DNA of 64,000 nt, from contig CP067379.1 in NCBI GenBank assembly GCA_019565575.1, positions 1,488,001-1,552,000 on the forward strand, in the 5' to 3' direction. Source of the DNA: Flavobacterium covae (GTDB taxonomy: Bacteria; Bacteroidota; Bacteroidia; Flavobacteriales; Flavobacteriaceae). Positions 1 to 9,846 of this stretch are shown piece after piece. Positions within the stretch are counted from its first letter, which is position 1, and every line of letters starts with the position of its first letter. Made by a program: the position numbers and the translations under genes. The notes beneath the pieces are model-generated. The model saw nothing but the letters and a program-made list of their open reading frames with translations. It made no database searches and was not told the origin of the DNA.

Positions 1-1
1 C

Positions 2-433
2 TCGTTTGTAAGTCATTTAGCTATTTATGAAGATTGGTGTGTTCAAAATAATATTCGTTTTTGTTCATTAACAGGCACTACATCCGTAGAACAAAGAGAA
101 AATAACGTAAGACAATTTCAAACAGATGATGAAATCATATTCTTTTTATTTCTTTAAAAGCAGGAGGAGTAGGACTTAATTTAACAAAAGCTTCTTATAT
201 TATTTTATTAGATCCTTGGTGGAATCCTTTTGCAGAAAAACAAGCCATAGCAAGAGCTCATAGAATCGGACAAGAAAATAAAGTAAATGTGGTTCGTTTT
301 ATCACACAAAAATACAATCGAAGAAAAAATATTGCAATTACAACAAAATAAAAAAGAATTATCCGACAGTATTATTGATGAAAGTGTTATTCCTGAATCA
401 ATAACCGAAAATTTAGCATATTTCTTGCAATAA
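2..433 (+). CDS. SNF2-family helicase, C-terminal part (5' end outside window, frame-broken)
   Basis: This is the end of a Swi2/Snf2-type ATPase, a family of DNA translocases that remodel protein-DNA complexes. The stretches [16 protein letters not shown] and [10 protein letters not shown] are visible; they correspond to motifs V and VI of the second RecA-like lobe. The N-terminal part lies left of the window. Two frame changes, near 150 and near 310, split the reading; the last segment ends at a TAA at 431-433. Both changes lie in T- or A-rich tracts, like the frame errors in essential genes of this window, so I read it as one gene. Family assignment is firm; the particular role is unknown. 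Confidence 0.8.
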
Positions 434-511
434 ATTGAACAATAATAGGTTTAAAGTAGTAATTTAGTTTTCAATATGCTAATTAATGTAGTTTTAACTA
501 AGTCATAAACT

Positions 512-1758
512 ATGAAATCAATTTACATCTTAATACTCGTACTTTTTAGTCATTATGCTTGGTGTCAATTAGTTGAAAATGCCGCGCCATTTAATATTAA
601 AACCATTGCATTTAAACAAAGTAATCATGTAGTATTTCCTTTTTTGAATTAGGAGACGAATTTGAATTTAGTTTTGATGATTTATATGGAAATGAGGAGG
701 ACTATTATTTTAGCTTAACCCACTGTAATTATGATTGGAACACATCTGATCTAACTAGAAACGAATATTTAACAGGGAATGATAATCAACGAATTCAAGA
801 TTATCAAAATTCTTTTAATACCCTGCAAGGTTATTCACATTACCGTTTGAATTTTCCGAATAATTTTTGTCAAATTACAAAAAGTGGAAATTATATACTT
901 TCTATTCTAAATAAAAATAAAGAAATAATCTTTTCAAGAAAGTTTATAATTTATGAAAAAAGAGTAGAAGTACCCATTCAAATCAAACGCTCCAGAACTC
1001 TAAATGATATAGCAGAAAAACACAATGTTGAATTTGCTATAAAATCTAAAAACATCCTTTTTCAAAATCCATTACAAAATATAAAAATTGCACTCTTTCA
1101 AAATGGACGATGGAATACAGCCAAGTATAATATAAAACCACAATATACGATTGGTAATGATTTGATCTATCGTTATAATACTGAAACACAATTTTGGGCA
1201 GGAAATGAATATTATTATTACGATAATAAAGACATAAAAACACCTACTAACAATATAGCAAGAGTAGATTCAAATTCAGGTCTGTATAAAACCTTGTTAT
1301 ATTCCAATGAAGTTAGAAAAGGCAAAGGATATACCTTTTTTCCAGATATTAATGGAATTTTTCAGAATAGAAACATTTTTGCACGAGACAATAATGATGT
1401 AGAAACAGATTATACGTGGGTTTATTTTTCCTTATTTGCACCCAATTATCTAAAAGATGTCACTATTTATGTAACAGGTCTATTTAATAATTATCAAATG
1501 ACAGATGAAAATAAAATGGATTATAATGTAAGTAAAGGAATCTATGAAAAAGCTATTATGATTAAACAAGGATTTATAAACTACAATTATACTTTAGTAA
1601 ATACAAAAAATCAAATAGATCATCAGAACGCCATTGACGGAAATTATTATCAAACAGAAAATAAATATCAAGCTTTTGTGTATTATCGAGCTAACGGAGA
1701 ACGTTTTGATCGCATAATAGGAGTAGGAGAAGCAAGTTCACAAAATATTACCAATTAA
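512..1758 (+). CDS. Type IX secretion system plug-like protein (DUF5103)
   Basis: The rebuilt protein is about 415 residues. It begins with a signal peptide (MKSIYILILVLFSHYAWCQ) and continues as a beta-rich DUF5103 protein. In Flavobacterium the DUF5103 protein is the Plug that closes the SprA translocon of the type IX secretion system from the periplasmic side. The ATG at 512 opens a frame that stops near 650 at TTTTTTGAATTAG. A one-base shift there (PFFELGDEFEF) joins it to the long frame that contains the codon at 847. The break is in a T tract and is probably a sequence error. No other type IX gene is adjacent, as is common for this scattered system. Confidence 0.75.
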
Positions 1759-1827
1759 ATTTAACAAATATTAAAAATAAAAATAGCTTTATTTTTCGTT
1801 AAATTTGTACTTACAACAAAAGGCAAA

Positions 1828-2214
1828 ATGGTTACTCAAGTTACAAAAGGAATCAAAATTTCGGTAGAGACAATTTTTGAAGGGACTTACTTTAAAAACC
1901 AGTCCGTGCATTTTGCATTTTCATATCATATTACCATTGAAAATCATAGTAAAGATCAAGTGCAACTTCTATCACGTCATTGGGACATATATGATGCACT
2001 CAACTATCATGAAACCGTAGAAGGAGAAGGAGTAGTTGGAGAAAAGCCCATCCTGAAATCAGGAGAAAAGTATACCTATAGTTCAGGTTGTTTGCTTTCT
2101 TCTCCACATGGGAGCATGACAGGGTATTTTACAATGATTAATTTTGCTACTACAAAAAAATTTAATGTTGTAATACCTATTTTTTATCTAAATGCTCCTT
2201 TTGCATTAAGTTAG
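1828..2214 (+). CDS. apaG: ApaG family protein
   Basis: A 128-residue protein made almost entirely of one ApaG (DUF525) beta-sandwich domain. Typical stretches are FAFSYHITIENHS, LLSRHWDIYD, VEGEGVVGEKP and SSPHGSMTGYF. The family is tied genetically to divalent-cation (Co2+/Mg2+) resistance in enterobacteria, but its biochemical role is not settled. Length and start are typical. It has its own intrinsic terminator just downstream and is probably a single-gene unit between the plug gene and pruA. Confidence 0.9.
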   Translation: MVTQVTKGIKISVETIFEGTYFKNQSVHFAFSYHITIENHSKDQVQLLSRHWDIYDALNYHETVEGEGVVGEKPILKSGEKYTYSSGCLLSSPHGSMTGYFTMINFATTKKFNVVIPIFYLNAPFALS

Positions 2215-2258
2215 TTCTTTACAACTTAATTGTATAAAATTTAAAAAAAAGGTATAAG

Positions 2259-2283
2259 ATGCCTTTTTTAAAAGGCATTTTGT
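2259..2283 (+). terminator. Intrinsic terminator after apaG
   Basis: ATGCCTTTT at 2259-2267 pairs with AAAAGGCAT at 2270-2278 and is followed by TTTTG. It lies 45 bp after the apaG stop. Confidence 0.75.
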
Positions 2284-2336
2284 ATTTTTGTTAGTATTAA
2301 ATAAAATGAACGTATAATTTAAATAATAACAATACA

Positions 2337-3962
2337 ATGCTTAAAGGATTTTTTAACGTACCAAAAGCGGTTAATGAACCCGTAAAATCGTACGCTCCAA
2401 ATTCTCCAGAGAGAGCCGCAGTATTAGCAGCTTATCAAGAAATGTGGAATTCAAAAGTAGATGTTCCTCTATATATTGGTAGCGAAGAAATTCGTACAGG
2501 GAATACACGTAATATGACTCCACCACATGATCATCAACATGTAGTAGGAACCTATCATTTAGCAGAGAAAGAACATGTACAAAAAGCCATAGCAAATGCT
2601 TTAGAAAGTCGTACAAAATGGGCTAACATGGCGTGGGAGCAAAGAGCAGCTATCTTTTTAAAAGCAGCTGAATTGATTGCAGGACCTTATCGTGCAAAAA
2701 TTAATGCAGCCACTATGATTGCGCAATCTAAAACAATTCATCAAGCTGAAATTGATGCCGCTTGTGAATTAATAGATTTCTTGCGTTATAATGTAGAATT
2801 TATGGTGCAAATCTATAAAGACCAACCCGCTTCTGATTCGTCTGTGTGGAACCGAGTAGAGTATCGTCCGTTAGAAGGTTTTGTATATGCAATTACCCCT
2901 TTTAACTTTACAGCTATTGCGGCTAATTTGCCTGCAAGTGCAGCTTTAATGGGAAATGTAGTAGTTTGGAAACCATCAGATAGCCAAGTTTTTTCAGCAA
3001 AAATAATCATTGATATTTTTAAAGAAGCAGGTGTTCCAGATGGTGTAATCAATGTCGTTTTTGGTGATCCTGTAATGGTAACAGACACAATATTAGCCTC
3101 TCCTGATTTTGCGGGTATTCACTATACAGGTTCTACGTTTATCTTTAAAGAATTATGGAAGAAAATCGGAGAAAACATCCATACCTATAAAACATATCCT
3201 AGAATTGTAGGAGAAACTGGAGGTAAAGATTTTGTTCTAGCACATCCTACAGCTAGTGTAAAACAAGTAGTAGCTAATACATTACGTGGTGCTTTTGAAT
3301 TTCAAGGACAAAAGTGTTCAGCCGCTTCAAGAGCCTATTTTCCAGCTTCTTTATGGCCTGCTATCAAAGAAGAAATGGGCAAAGAATTAGCAACATTCAA
3401 GCAAGGTTCGCCAGAAGATTTCTCCAACTTTGTAACAGCAGTTATTCATGAAGGATCATTTGATAAATTAGCTAAATATATTGACCAAGCTAAGACCGAT
3501 GCCGATGCCGAAGTTATTTTTGGAGGAGGGTATGATAAATCAAAAGGATATTTTGTAGAACCAACCGTAATCTTAACAACTAATCCAAAATACGCAACTA
3601 TGGAAACCGAATTATTTGGTCCCGTGTTGACTATTTATGTATATGAAGATGCCGCTTGGACAGATACTTTAAAATTAATAGATACTACCTCAGAATATGC
3701 GTTAACAGGTGCCGTTTTTAGTGGCTGTCGTTATGCCATTGAAGAAGCTACAATAGCGTTGCAAAACTGTGCGGGTAACTTCTATATTAATGATAAACCA
3801 ACAGGAGCAGTAGTAGGAATGCAACCATTTGGAGGAGCTAGAGCTTCTGGAACTAATGATAAAGCAGGCTCTGCACAAAACTTATTACGTTGGGTTTCTC
3901 CTAGAACAATCAAAGAAACCTTCGTAACACCAATAGATTATAGATATCCTTTCTTAGGATAA
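2337..3962 (+). CDS. pruA: L-glutamate gamma-semialdehyde (1-pyrroline-5-carboxylate) dehydrogenase
   Basis: A 541-residue aldehyde dehydrogenase. It oxidises glutamate-5-semialdehyde to glutamate with NAD+, the second step of proline catabolism, in the cytosol. Visible are the cofactor region (ITPFNFTAIAANLP, VVWKPSDSQ), the glycine-rich GETGGKD with the general-base Glu near residue 293, and the catalytic Cys near residue 327 in FQGQKCSAASRAYF. The end QPFGGARASGTNDKAG is typical of the single-domain PruA of Bacteroidota. It is uninterrupted, and no PutA-like proline dehydrogenase is next to it. Confidence 0.93.
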   Translation: MLKGFFNVPKAVNEPVKSYAPNSPERAAVLAAYQEMWNSKVDVPLYIGSEEIRTGNTRNMTPPHDHQHVVGTYHLAEKEHVQKAIANALESRTKWANMAWEQRAAIFLKAAELIAGPYRAKINAATMIAQSKTIHQAEIDAACELIDFLRYNVEFMVQIYKDQPASDSSVWNRVEYRPLEGFVYAITPFNFTAIAANLPASAALMGNVVVWKPSDSQVFSAKIIIDIFKEAGVPDGVINVVFGDPVMVTDTILASPDFAGIHYTGSTFIFKELWKKIGENIHTYKTYPRIVGETGGKDFVLAHPTASVKQVVANTLRGAFEFQGQKCSAASRAYFPASLWPAIKEEMGKELATFKQGSPEDFSNFVTAVIHEGSFDKLAKYIDQAKTDADAEVIFGGGYDKSKGYFVEPTVILTTNPKYATMETELFGPVLTIYVYEDAAWTDTLKLIDTTSEYALTGAVFSGCRYAIEEATIALQNCAGNFYINDKPTGAVVGMQPFGGARASGTNDKAGSAQNLLRWVSPRTIKETFVTPIDYRYPFLG

Positions 3963-3990
3963 TCAAATATAAAAAGTCATTCTAAAAAAA

Positions 3991-4081
3991 GAGGACAAAC
4001 TTATTATTTCGACCTAAAGGAGAAATTACATAGTACTGATAATGTGTTTCTCCTACCGTCGAAGTTACAAACTATGTCCTG
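3991..4081. repeat. Long imperfect hairpin / repetitive palindrome; rest of 3963-4433 has no gene
   Basis: Arms of about 35 bp (3991-4027 and 4047-4081) form an imperfect inverted repeat with the core TTCGAC..AGGAGAAA opposite TTTCTCCTACCGTCGAA. The same TTTCTCC..GGTCGAAA core occurs inside the elements at 50602 and 58340. It resembles the palindromic intergenic repeats common in Flavobacterium. The remaining AT-rich sequence from 4082 to 4433 shows no coding potential. Confidence 0.6.
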
Positions 4082-4433
4082 AGCTATTCTTTTATATTTT
4101 TAACAACAGTATCAAACGCTGTGAATCATCATAAAAATAATAAAAAAGAAGAAAAATTTTATAAAAATATACGAAGTCTACGATTGATTATTAGTAATTC
4201 TTGTTAAATAATTTTCTTGTTTCAAAAGCGGTAAAATTATATTATGCCATCTCATCTGTTTTTAATTAATAATCTTAATATTTGTTATAACTGTAATTTA
4301 TTGGAATGAAAAAGAATAACTCAGGTATTACATAAGTGAACTTATATTTTGTAGCAATTTTTAAGAAATTTTAATTAACACTAGTTTAATAACTAAGGTC
4401 TTGTTGGTAGAGAAGTACAAAAATTAAAATTTA

Positions 4434-4456
4434 TAAAAAAAGGGGTATAACCCCCA
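4434..4456 (-). terminator. Intrinsic terminator of rsmG
   Basis: On the minus strand GGGGG-TTATA-CCCC is followed by TTTTTTT. It lies about 25 bp after the rebuilt rsmG stop. Confidence 0.75.
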
Positions 4457-4478
4457 AAATATATATCATCTGAAAAAT

Positions 4479-5098
4479 TTATATCGGCAAATACACCACC
4501 TTTTTGGTTTCAAAAAAATCTTCCGAAAAAAATCTGATATGTTGTATTGAATTGATTCAGGAAAGTCTTGTAACTCTTCACTTAAATCACCTCCTTTTAA
4601 GTATAAAATTCCATTAGCTCTGTCAGGATGACTATTGTTTTTCTTAGTTTTTCCTTTTACCCATTCCACAAAATCAGGCATATTGGTTACCGCACGACTT
4701 ACAATAAAATCAAATTTATCGTTAACAGTATGCGCTCTTTTTTGTTCAGCCTTTACGTTTTTTAGTCCAATACCTTCTGCAACCGCATTTACTACTTTTA
4801 TTTTTTTAGCAATTACATCAATTAAATAAAATTGTGTTTCAGGGAACAAAATAGCCAAAGGGATTCCTGGAAATCCTCCGCCTGTTCCAACATCCATAAT
4901 CTTACTTCCTGCTTTAAATTCTTGAATTTTGGCAATTGCCATAGAATGCAAAATATGTTTTTCATACAGTTCATCAATATCTTTTCTAGAAATTACATTA
5001 ATTTTAGAGTTCCAATCTTTGTATAATGCCTCTAATGCTCGGAATTGACTAATTTGTGTTTCAGATAAGTCAGGGAAATATGTGAGGATTTGCTCCAT
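4479..5098 (-). CDS. rsmG: 16S rRNA (guanine-527-N7)-methyltransferase RsmG
   Basis: Rebuilt length is about 206 residues. The Rossmann methyltransferase signature MDVGTGGGFPGIPLAILFP binds S-adenosylmethionine, and VSRAVTNMP is the conserved later motif. The enzyme methylates G527 of 16S rRNA and is non-essential. I chose the start MEQILTYFPDLSE, the usual beginning in the family, over an upstream in-frame Met. Near the C-terminus the frame shifts in an A/T tract (about 4510-4530); the shifted frame reads FFETKKVVYLPI and stops at 4479, which matches the family end. It is divergent from the desaturase gene. Confidence 0.88.
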
Positions 5099-5203
5099 TT
5101 TTATTTTTTTTACAAAATTAAACAATTTACGGTTTAAAAATTCTCTCTTTTCGTTATCAATTCAATTTATTAATAATTAAATTTGAAAACATTTTTAATA
5201 ATT

Positions 5204-6298
5204 ATGCAGACAAAAGAACCTATTTTCTCAAGAACTGATTCGATGAAGTTCTTTAGAACCTTAAACACAAGAGTTAATAACTACTTTAAGGAAAATAATA
5301 TACAAAAAACAGGAAACTGGAAACTTTATTTAAAAACAATTATCATGTTTTCTATTTTCTTAACACCCTATTTCTTTTTAATTGGTATGGAAATGCCTTT
5401 TTGGATTTACCTATTATTAAATATAGTTATTGGTATAGGAATGGCAGGGGTAGGAATGAATGTAATGCACGATGGTAATCACGGCTCCTATTCCTCTAAA
5501 CAATGGTTGAACAAAATAATGGGAGGAAGCATTTATATTTTGGCAGGAAATGTATACAATTGGCAAGTTCAGCACAATGTATTACATCATACCTATACTA
5601 ATATTCCAGGTCATGATGAGGATTTAGAAGCAGGACGTATTTTGCGTTTTAGTAAGCAAGCAAAATGGCACCGTTTTCATAAATTTCAACATTATTACTC
5701 CATTTTTCTTTATGGTTTGTTAACGTTTAATTGGGCTATAACAACAGACTTTCTTCAGATGAAACGTTATTTAAAACGTAAATTATCTTATGGTGAATTT
5801 ATAAATCCAGCTATTCGTTGGACGACCCTAATCATTACTAAAATTATTTATTTTTCTATTTGGTTGGTCATTCCTATGGTTTTAGGGATTACTTGGTGGA
5901 AAGTAGTTTTAGGTTTTGTGGTTATGCACTATACGGCTGGATTAATCTTAAGTGTTATCTTTCAATTAGCTCACGTAATAGAAGACACAGAAACACCTGT
6001 ACCCAATGTAGAAGGTGAGATGGAAAATACTTGGGCCATCCATCAGTTGTTTACAACTGTTAATTTCGCGCCTAAAAACTGGTTAATAAATTGGTATACA
6101 GGTGGTTTGAATCATCAAATAGAACACCATATATTCCCACATATAAGCCATATTCACTATAATAAAATTGCAGAAATAGTAAAACAAACAGCCAAAGAAT
6201 GTAATTTACCATATTATGAGTATAAAACAACTAGAGCAGCCATTATTTCTCATTTTAGACATTTAAAAGAATTAGGACAAAAACCTCAATTAGCATAA
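5204..6298 (+). CDS. Membrane fatty-acid (acyl-CoA/acyl-lipid) desaturase
   Basis: A protein of about 364 residues of the membrane fatty-acid desaturase family. The three histidine boxes that hold the di-iron centre are present: HDGNH, HNVLHH and HQIEHH, the last being the QxxHH type typical of front-end or linoleoyl-CoA-like desaturases. Hydrophobic segments lie around residues 45-90 and 205-250. It probably adjusts membrane lipid unsaturation. I chose the ATG at 5204 (MQTKEPIF) rather than an upstream TTG. The substrate position cannot be read from sequence. Confidence 0.85.
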   Translation: MQTKEPIFSRTDSMKFFRTLNTRVNNYFKENNIQKTGNWKLYLKTIIMFSIFLTPYFFLIGMEMPFWIYLLLNIVIGIGMAGVGMNVMHDGNHGSYSSKQWLNKIMGGSIYILAGNVYNWQVQHNVLHHTYTNIPGHDEDLEAGRILRFSKQAKWHRFHKFQHYYSIFLYGLLTFNWAITTDFLQMKRYLKRKLSYGEFINPAIRWTTLIITKIIYFSIWLVIPMVLGITWWKVVLGFVVMHYTAGLILSVIFQLAHVIEDTETPVPNVEGEMENTWAIHQLFTTVNFAPKNWLINWYTGGLNHQIEHHIFPHISHIHYNKIAEIVKQTAKECNLPYYEYKTTRAAIISHFRHLKELGQKPQLA

Positions 6299-6386
6299 AA
6301 AATCTTAGCCTTTAGTTATCAGTTCAAAATGATTGGTAAATAGTTAAGAAAAATAAGAATTGATAATTACATAATATATCAACACA

Positions 6387-7574
6387 ATGAACAACATTTT
6401 ATCAGAAAGAATTAATAGCCTAGCTGTTTCACAAACTTTAGCAATGGCTGCTTTAGCAAGAGAATTAAAAGCACAAGGTAAAGATATTATCAGTTTAAGC
6501 TTAGGTGAACCGGATTTTAATACACCTGATTTTATAAAGGAAGCAGCAAAACAAGCTATTGATGATAATTTTTCAGCATACCCACCAGTAGAGGGATATT
6601 TAGATCTAAAAGAAGCTATATGCGCTAAATTTAAAAGAGACAATAATTTACACTATACACCTGCTCAAATTGTAGTTTCTACAGGAGCTAAACAATCATT
6701 ATACAACATTGCTCAAGTAATGCTAAACGATGGAGATGAGGTCGTTTTGCCAGCTCCTTACTGGGTATCTTATTTTGAAATAATCAAACTTTCTGGAGGT
6801 ACACCTATAGAAGTACCTACGTCAGTAACCTCTAATTTTAAAATAACTCCAGCTCAACTAGAAGCCGCTATTACCCCTAAAACGAAAATGATGTGGTTTA
6901 GTTCACCTTGTAATCCTTCAGGTTCTGTTTACAGTAAAGAAGAATTAGAAGCATTGGCAGAAGTATTAAAAAAATATCCTAATATTTACGTAGTTTCAGA
7001 TGAAATTTACGAACATATTAATTATACAGGCAACTATTATAGTATAGGTTCTATTCCAGGGATGGAAAATAATGTTATTACGGTAAATGGAGTAGCAAAA
7101 GCATTTGCCATGACAGGATGGAGAATGGGGTACATTGGAGCACCCGAATTTATTGCTAAAGCATGTACAAAAATGCAAGGGCAAGTTACTAGTGGAGCTA
7201 ATACCATAGCACAGCGCGCAACAAAAGCCGCTGTAGAAGCTAATCCCGAAGCTATCAAATATATGGTAGACTCTTTCGAAAAAAGAAGAGGAATTGTATA
7301 TCAACTATTATCAGAAATTCCAGGATTTAAACTTACAATGCCAGAAGGTGCTTTTTATTTCTTTCCAGATGTTTCTGAATATTTCGGAAAAACCCTAAGA
7401 GGAAAAGAAATAAAAGATGCTAATGATTTTGCTATGTATTTATTAGCAGAAGCTAACGTAGCTACCGTAACAGGAGATGCTTTTGGGAATCCAAACTGTA
7501 TTCGTTTATCTTACGCTACCAGTGAAGAACTCTTAAGAGAAGCAATTAAACGAATAAAAGAAGCTCTAGTTTAA
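6387..7574 (+). CDS. Pyridoxal-phosphate aminotransferase, class I/II (aspartate aminotransferase type)
   Basis: A 395-residue fold-type I aminotransferase. The PLP-binding Lys is near residue 238 in NGVAKAFAMTGWRMGYIGAP. SSPCNPSGSVY (substrate/PLP Asn), VSDEIYEHI (Asp that contacts the pyridine nitrogen) and the C-terminal CIRLSYATS (substrate-carboxylate Arg) are also seen. This is the pattern of the AspC/PatA-like subgroup Ib that exchanges amino groups between aspartate and 2-oxoglutarate; related enzymes take aromatic substrates. It is uninterrupted and monocistronic. Confidence 0.9.
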   Translation: MNNILSERINSLAVSQTLAMAALARELKAQGKDIISLSLGEPDFNTPDFIKEAAKQAIDDNFSAYPPVEGYLDLKEAICAKFKRDNNLHYTPAQIVVSTGAKQSLYNIAQVMLNDGDEVVLPAPYWVSYFEIIKLSGGTPIEVPTSVTSNFKITPAQLEAAITPKTKMMWFSSPCNPSGSVYSKEELEALAEVLKKYPNIYVVSDEIYEHINYTGNYYSIGSIPGMENNVITVNGVAKAFAMTGWRMGYIGAPEFIAKACTKMQGQVTSGANTIAQRATKAAVEANPEAIKYMVDSFEKRRGIVYQLLSEIPGFKLTMPEGAFYFFPDVSEYFGKTLRGKEIKDANDFAMYLLAEANVATVTGDAFGNPNCIRLSYATSEELLREAIKRIKEALV

Positions 7575-7586
7575 ATAAAATTAAAA

Positions 7587-7748
7587 AGAGGCTGTCCTGA
7601 AAATATTCAATAGTTAATTAGTCACATGAGCATCATTAATATGATGTAACCGGTTTTGATAAAATACTTTGTTTGATCCTACGTTTGGTTAGATAGAAGT
7701 AAATCAATAGGATAAATGAAAAAAATGAAATATTTTAAGACAGCCTCT
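7587..7748. repeat. Palindromic MITE-like element related to IS1182 ends
   Basis: The 162-bp element starts AGAGGCTGTCCT and ends with a near-complement (TAAGACAGCCTCT); arms are about 20 nt with two or three mismatches. The first 12 bases equal the left terminal bases of the IS1182-family element at 48791. No open frame is inside. It also follows the aminotransferase and may act as its terminator. Confidence 0.6.
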
Positions 7749-8054
7749 ATACTATCTATCCATTTTGAGTTTATTCAGTTTACCTAGAATATAAGATAAA
7801 AAAGAAGAATTATGATCCAAATCCTGTTCTATGAACTATTTTGTTACTTCTATGGTAAGGAGATATAACCTCTCAATATTGAGGTGATTTGCTTTTTCTA
7901 TCCATTCTTTCATCATTTTTCTAATTGGTAAAAGTAAAGCACAAGACGAAGTAAGATAACATAGTTGTTTTGGGGTAAAAAAGGCAATTTCTATATTGTT
8001 TTATGAAAAATAGGACAATATGTAAAACAAATTATATAGGCACTAATGAAAAAA
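7749..8054. other. Gene-free stretch
   Basis: About 300 bp with scattered stops in all frames and no hairpin with a T-tract. I see nothing that I can name. Confidence 0.5.
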
Positions 8055-9077
8055 TCATTCTAAAATAGACGGATAATTTTTAAGTGCTTTTTCTAGAATA
8101 AATTTTATTTTTTTTCTCAAACTCTCTGGTTTTAAAACTATTATGCTAGAGCCAAAACCCAAAATAATACGTTCTAATTCAAAATTTTCTTTTAAAAATA
8201 AGTTAATGATGATACTGCCATCTTCATTTTGCTGTATTAATCGTTGCGTATTATGAATAGGTTTCGTCATAACATACGGTGCGTTATAGGCATCTATCCA
8301 AAGTTGTATCACGCGGGTTTGTATTCCTTCATTCATAGTGACACCCACAATGTTTTTGTAATACATATCAGCATCAAAAGAGTTGCTTAAATAAGGAACT
8401 TTAAAATCATAATCAATTTTGATGATCCTATCTAAAGCTAAATTTGAAATAGGTTGATTGTTTTTCTTTTTACCAATTACAAACCAACGGTTGTTAAATT
8501 CCTTTAAAATGAAAGGGTGAAAGATAAATGTTTGAGCTTCTCTGGATTTAAATGATTTATAGGTAATAATTAAAACCACTTTTTTTAGAATAGCTTGGTA
8601 TATTTCATCCAAAAAATACAAGCCTTTTAAATTTTCATTCTTATCGAAATGAATAATAGGTTGTGTATGTGTTTTTTCAGCATAAATTTTGTCTTCAAGA
8701 CGTTGCAATATATCCGATACATCATTAAATAAAGAAAAGTCTTTAAATTGTTTTAGCATTGAAACAGTTTCTGTTAACACATTAATATCGTTTTCAGTCA
8801 AAGGAATATTTGTAATACTAAAATCTTCATCGGCATAGCGATAATATTTCTTATCATATACTTCAATAGGTGCATTATATCCAAGCTTTTCACTTCGCAT
8901 CATTTGAATATCTAATTGTATGGTTCTTTTACTTACAGGATTTTCTTTTCCTTCATATTCATATAAAGCTTGGGAACAAGCTTCAATTAAATCCTCCAAA
9001 GTCCAAGTGCGATATTTGTTTTGTAAACATTTGTCAATGGTTTTGTATCGAATAAGAGCGTTTTTATTTTGAGCCAT
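8055..9077 (-). CDS. WYL-domain transcriptional regulator
   Basis: A 340-residue protein with an N-terminal helix-turn-helix region (residues 1-80, including a SKRTIQLDIQMMRSE-type recognition segment) and a central WYL domain marked by FNNRWFVIGKKK. WYL proteins bind nucleic acid or other ligands and often control DNA- or RNA-damage responses and phage defence. It lies 25 bp downstream of the HD hydrolase on the same strand, so the two form an operon that diverges from the tRNA-like RNA and rtcB. It is a good candidate regulator of rtcB; that link is inference. Confidence 0.8.
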   Translation of the reverse strand: MAQNKNALIRYKTIDKCLQNKYRTWTLEDLIEACSQALYEYEGKENPVSKRTIQLDIQMMRSEKLGYNAPIEVYDKKYYRYADEDFSITNIPLTENDINVLTETVSMLKQFKDFSLFNDVSDILQRLEDKIYAEKTHTQPIIHFDKNENLKGLYFLDEIYQAILKKVVLIITYKSFKSREAQTFIFHPFILKEFNNRWFVIGKKKNNQPISNLALDRIIKIDYDFKVPYLSNSFDADMYYKNIVGVTMNEGIQTRVIQLWIDAYNAPYVMTKPIHNTQRLIQQNEDGSIIINLFLKENFELERIILGFGSSIIVLKPESLRKKIKFILEKALKNYPSILE

Positions 9078-9102
9078 TTTTTTTGTATTTAATCTTTAGT
9101 TA

Positions 9103-9720
9103 TCAAAGCAGTCCAATTTCTCTTTTAATATTTTCTCTTGCTTGTTTTTCATATTGCGTTCGGAAGGGTTCTGTTTGATAAATAGTTTCTTTGTCTAAGA
9201 AATGCAGTAAGGCTTTTTTTCGACTAGGATTATACATAAAGTTAGGATAAATTCGGTATTCTTTTCTTATTTGCTCGCAATAATTCTTATAAATTTTCCA
9301 ATCTTTACCCAGTATTTGTAAATCAAAATCAACGAGCCATTTTTCATCGTTGGTCGTAGCATTATGAGTTTGCGTGCACAAAATAAGATTGTAAATTATA
9401 TTTAAATCAATTTCTTTAGATTTTTTAAATTCTTTAAAAATTAGTTGAGCACTTTTTAACTCATTATCTTTTCGAGTACTGACATAAATTACATCGTGAT
9501 AATAAATGCCAAGAAGTACTTCAATAGGATTTTCTAACTGATTTTTGTACTCCAACCAATTTTTTGTCATAGCTTCAATATGTATCCAATTATGATAGTA
9601 ACGATTTTTTTTAGAATAATTTTTATCTACTAATTCCCATCTTGTGTTAATTTCCAAGTGATTAAAATTAAGTGAAGAAAGAGTTTCTATAAATAGGTTT
9701 CGCATATTCATCAGAATCAT
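9103..9720 (-). CDS. HD-domain metal-dependent phosphohydrolase (predicted)
   Basis: A protein of about 205 residues with a divergent HD domain. RYYHNWIHIEAM (first His), GIYYHDVIY (the HD pair) and TQTHNATT (later His) provide metal ligands in the expected order. The family hydrolyses phosphoester bonds in nucleotides or RNA ends, but no substrate can be deduced. A later Met (MRNLFIETL) is an alternative start. It is the first gene of the operon with the WYL regulator and shares a 120-bp intergenic region with the divergent RNA/rtcB unit, which suggests a function linked to RNA ends. Confidence 0.65.
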   Translation of the reverse strand: MILMNMRNLFIETLSSLNFNHLEINTRWELVDKNYSKKNRYYHNWIHIEAMTKNWLEYKNQLENPIEVLLGIYYHDVIYVSTRKDNELKSAQLIFKEFKKSKEIDLNIIYNLILCTQTHNATTNDEKWLVDFDLQILGKDWKIYKNYCEQIRKEYRIYPNFMYNPSRKKALLHFLDKETIYQTEPFRTQYEKQARENIKREIGLL

Positions 9721-9758
9721 TTTCTCAAAAATAAAAAAAAATAATTAACTACGTAAAA

Positions 9759-9772
9759 TAACTGCGCAGTTA
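9759..9772. promoter_or_regulatory. 14-bp perfect palindrome between divergent units (possible operator)
   Basis: TAACTGCGCAGTTA is a perfect palindrome and GC-richer than its surroundings. It lies between the HD start and the tRNA-like RNA. A partial half-site (TTAACT) precedes it at about 9744. Its position fits an operator for the WYL regulator; no binding evidence is available. Confidence 0.4.
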
Positions 9773-9846
9773 ATTTTGAATCTTTGTTTATCAAAATCAG
9801 AAACCCGATGATATAAGAAAAATTGTTGAGTTAAAAAAGAAAAAAT

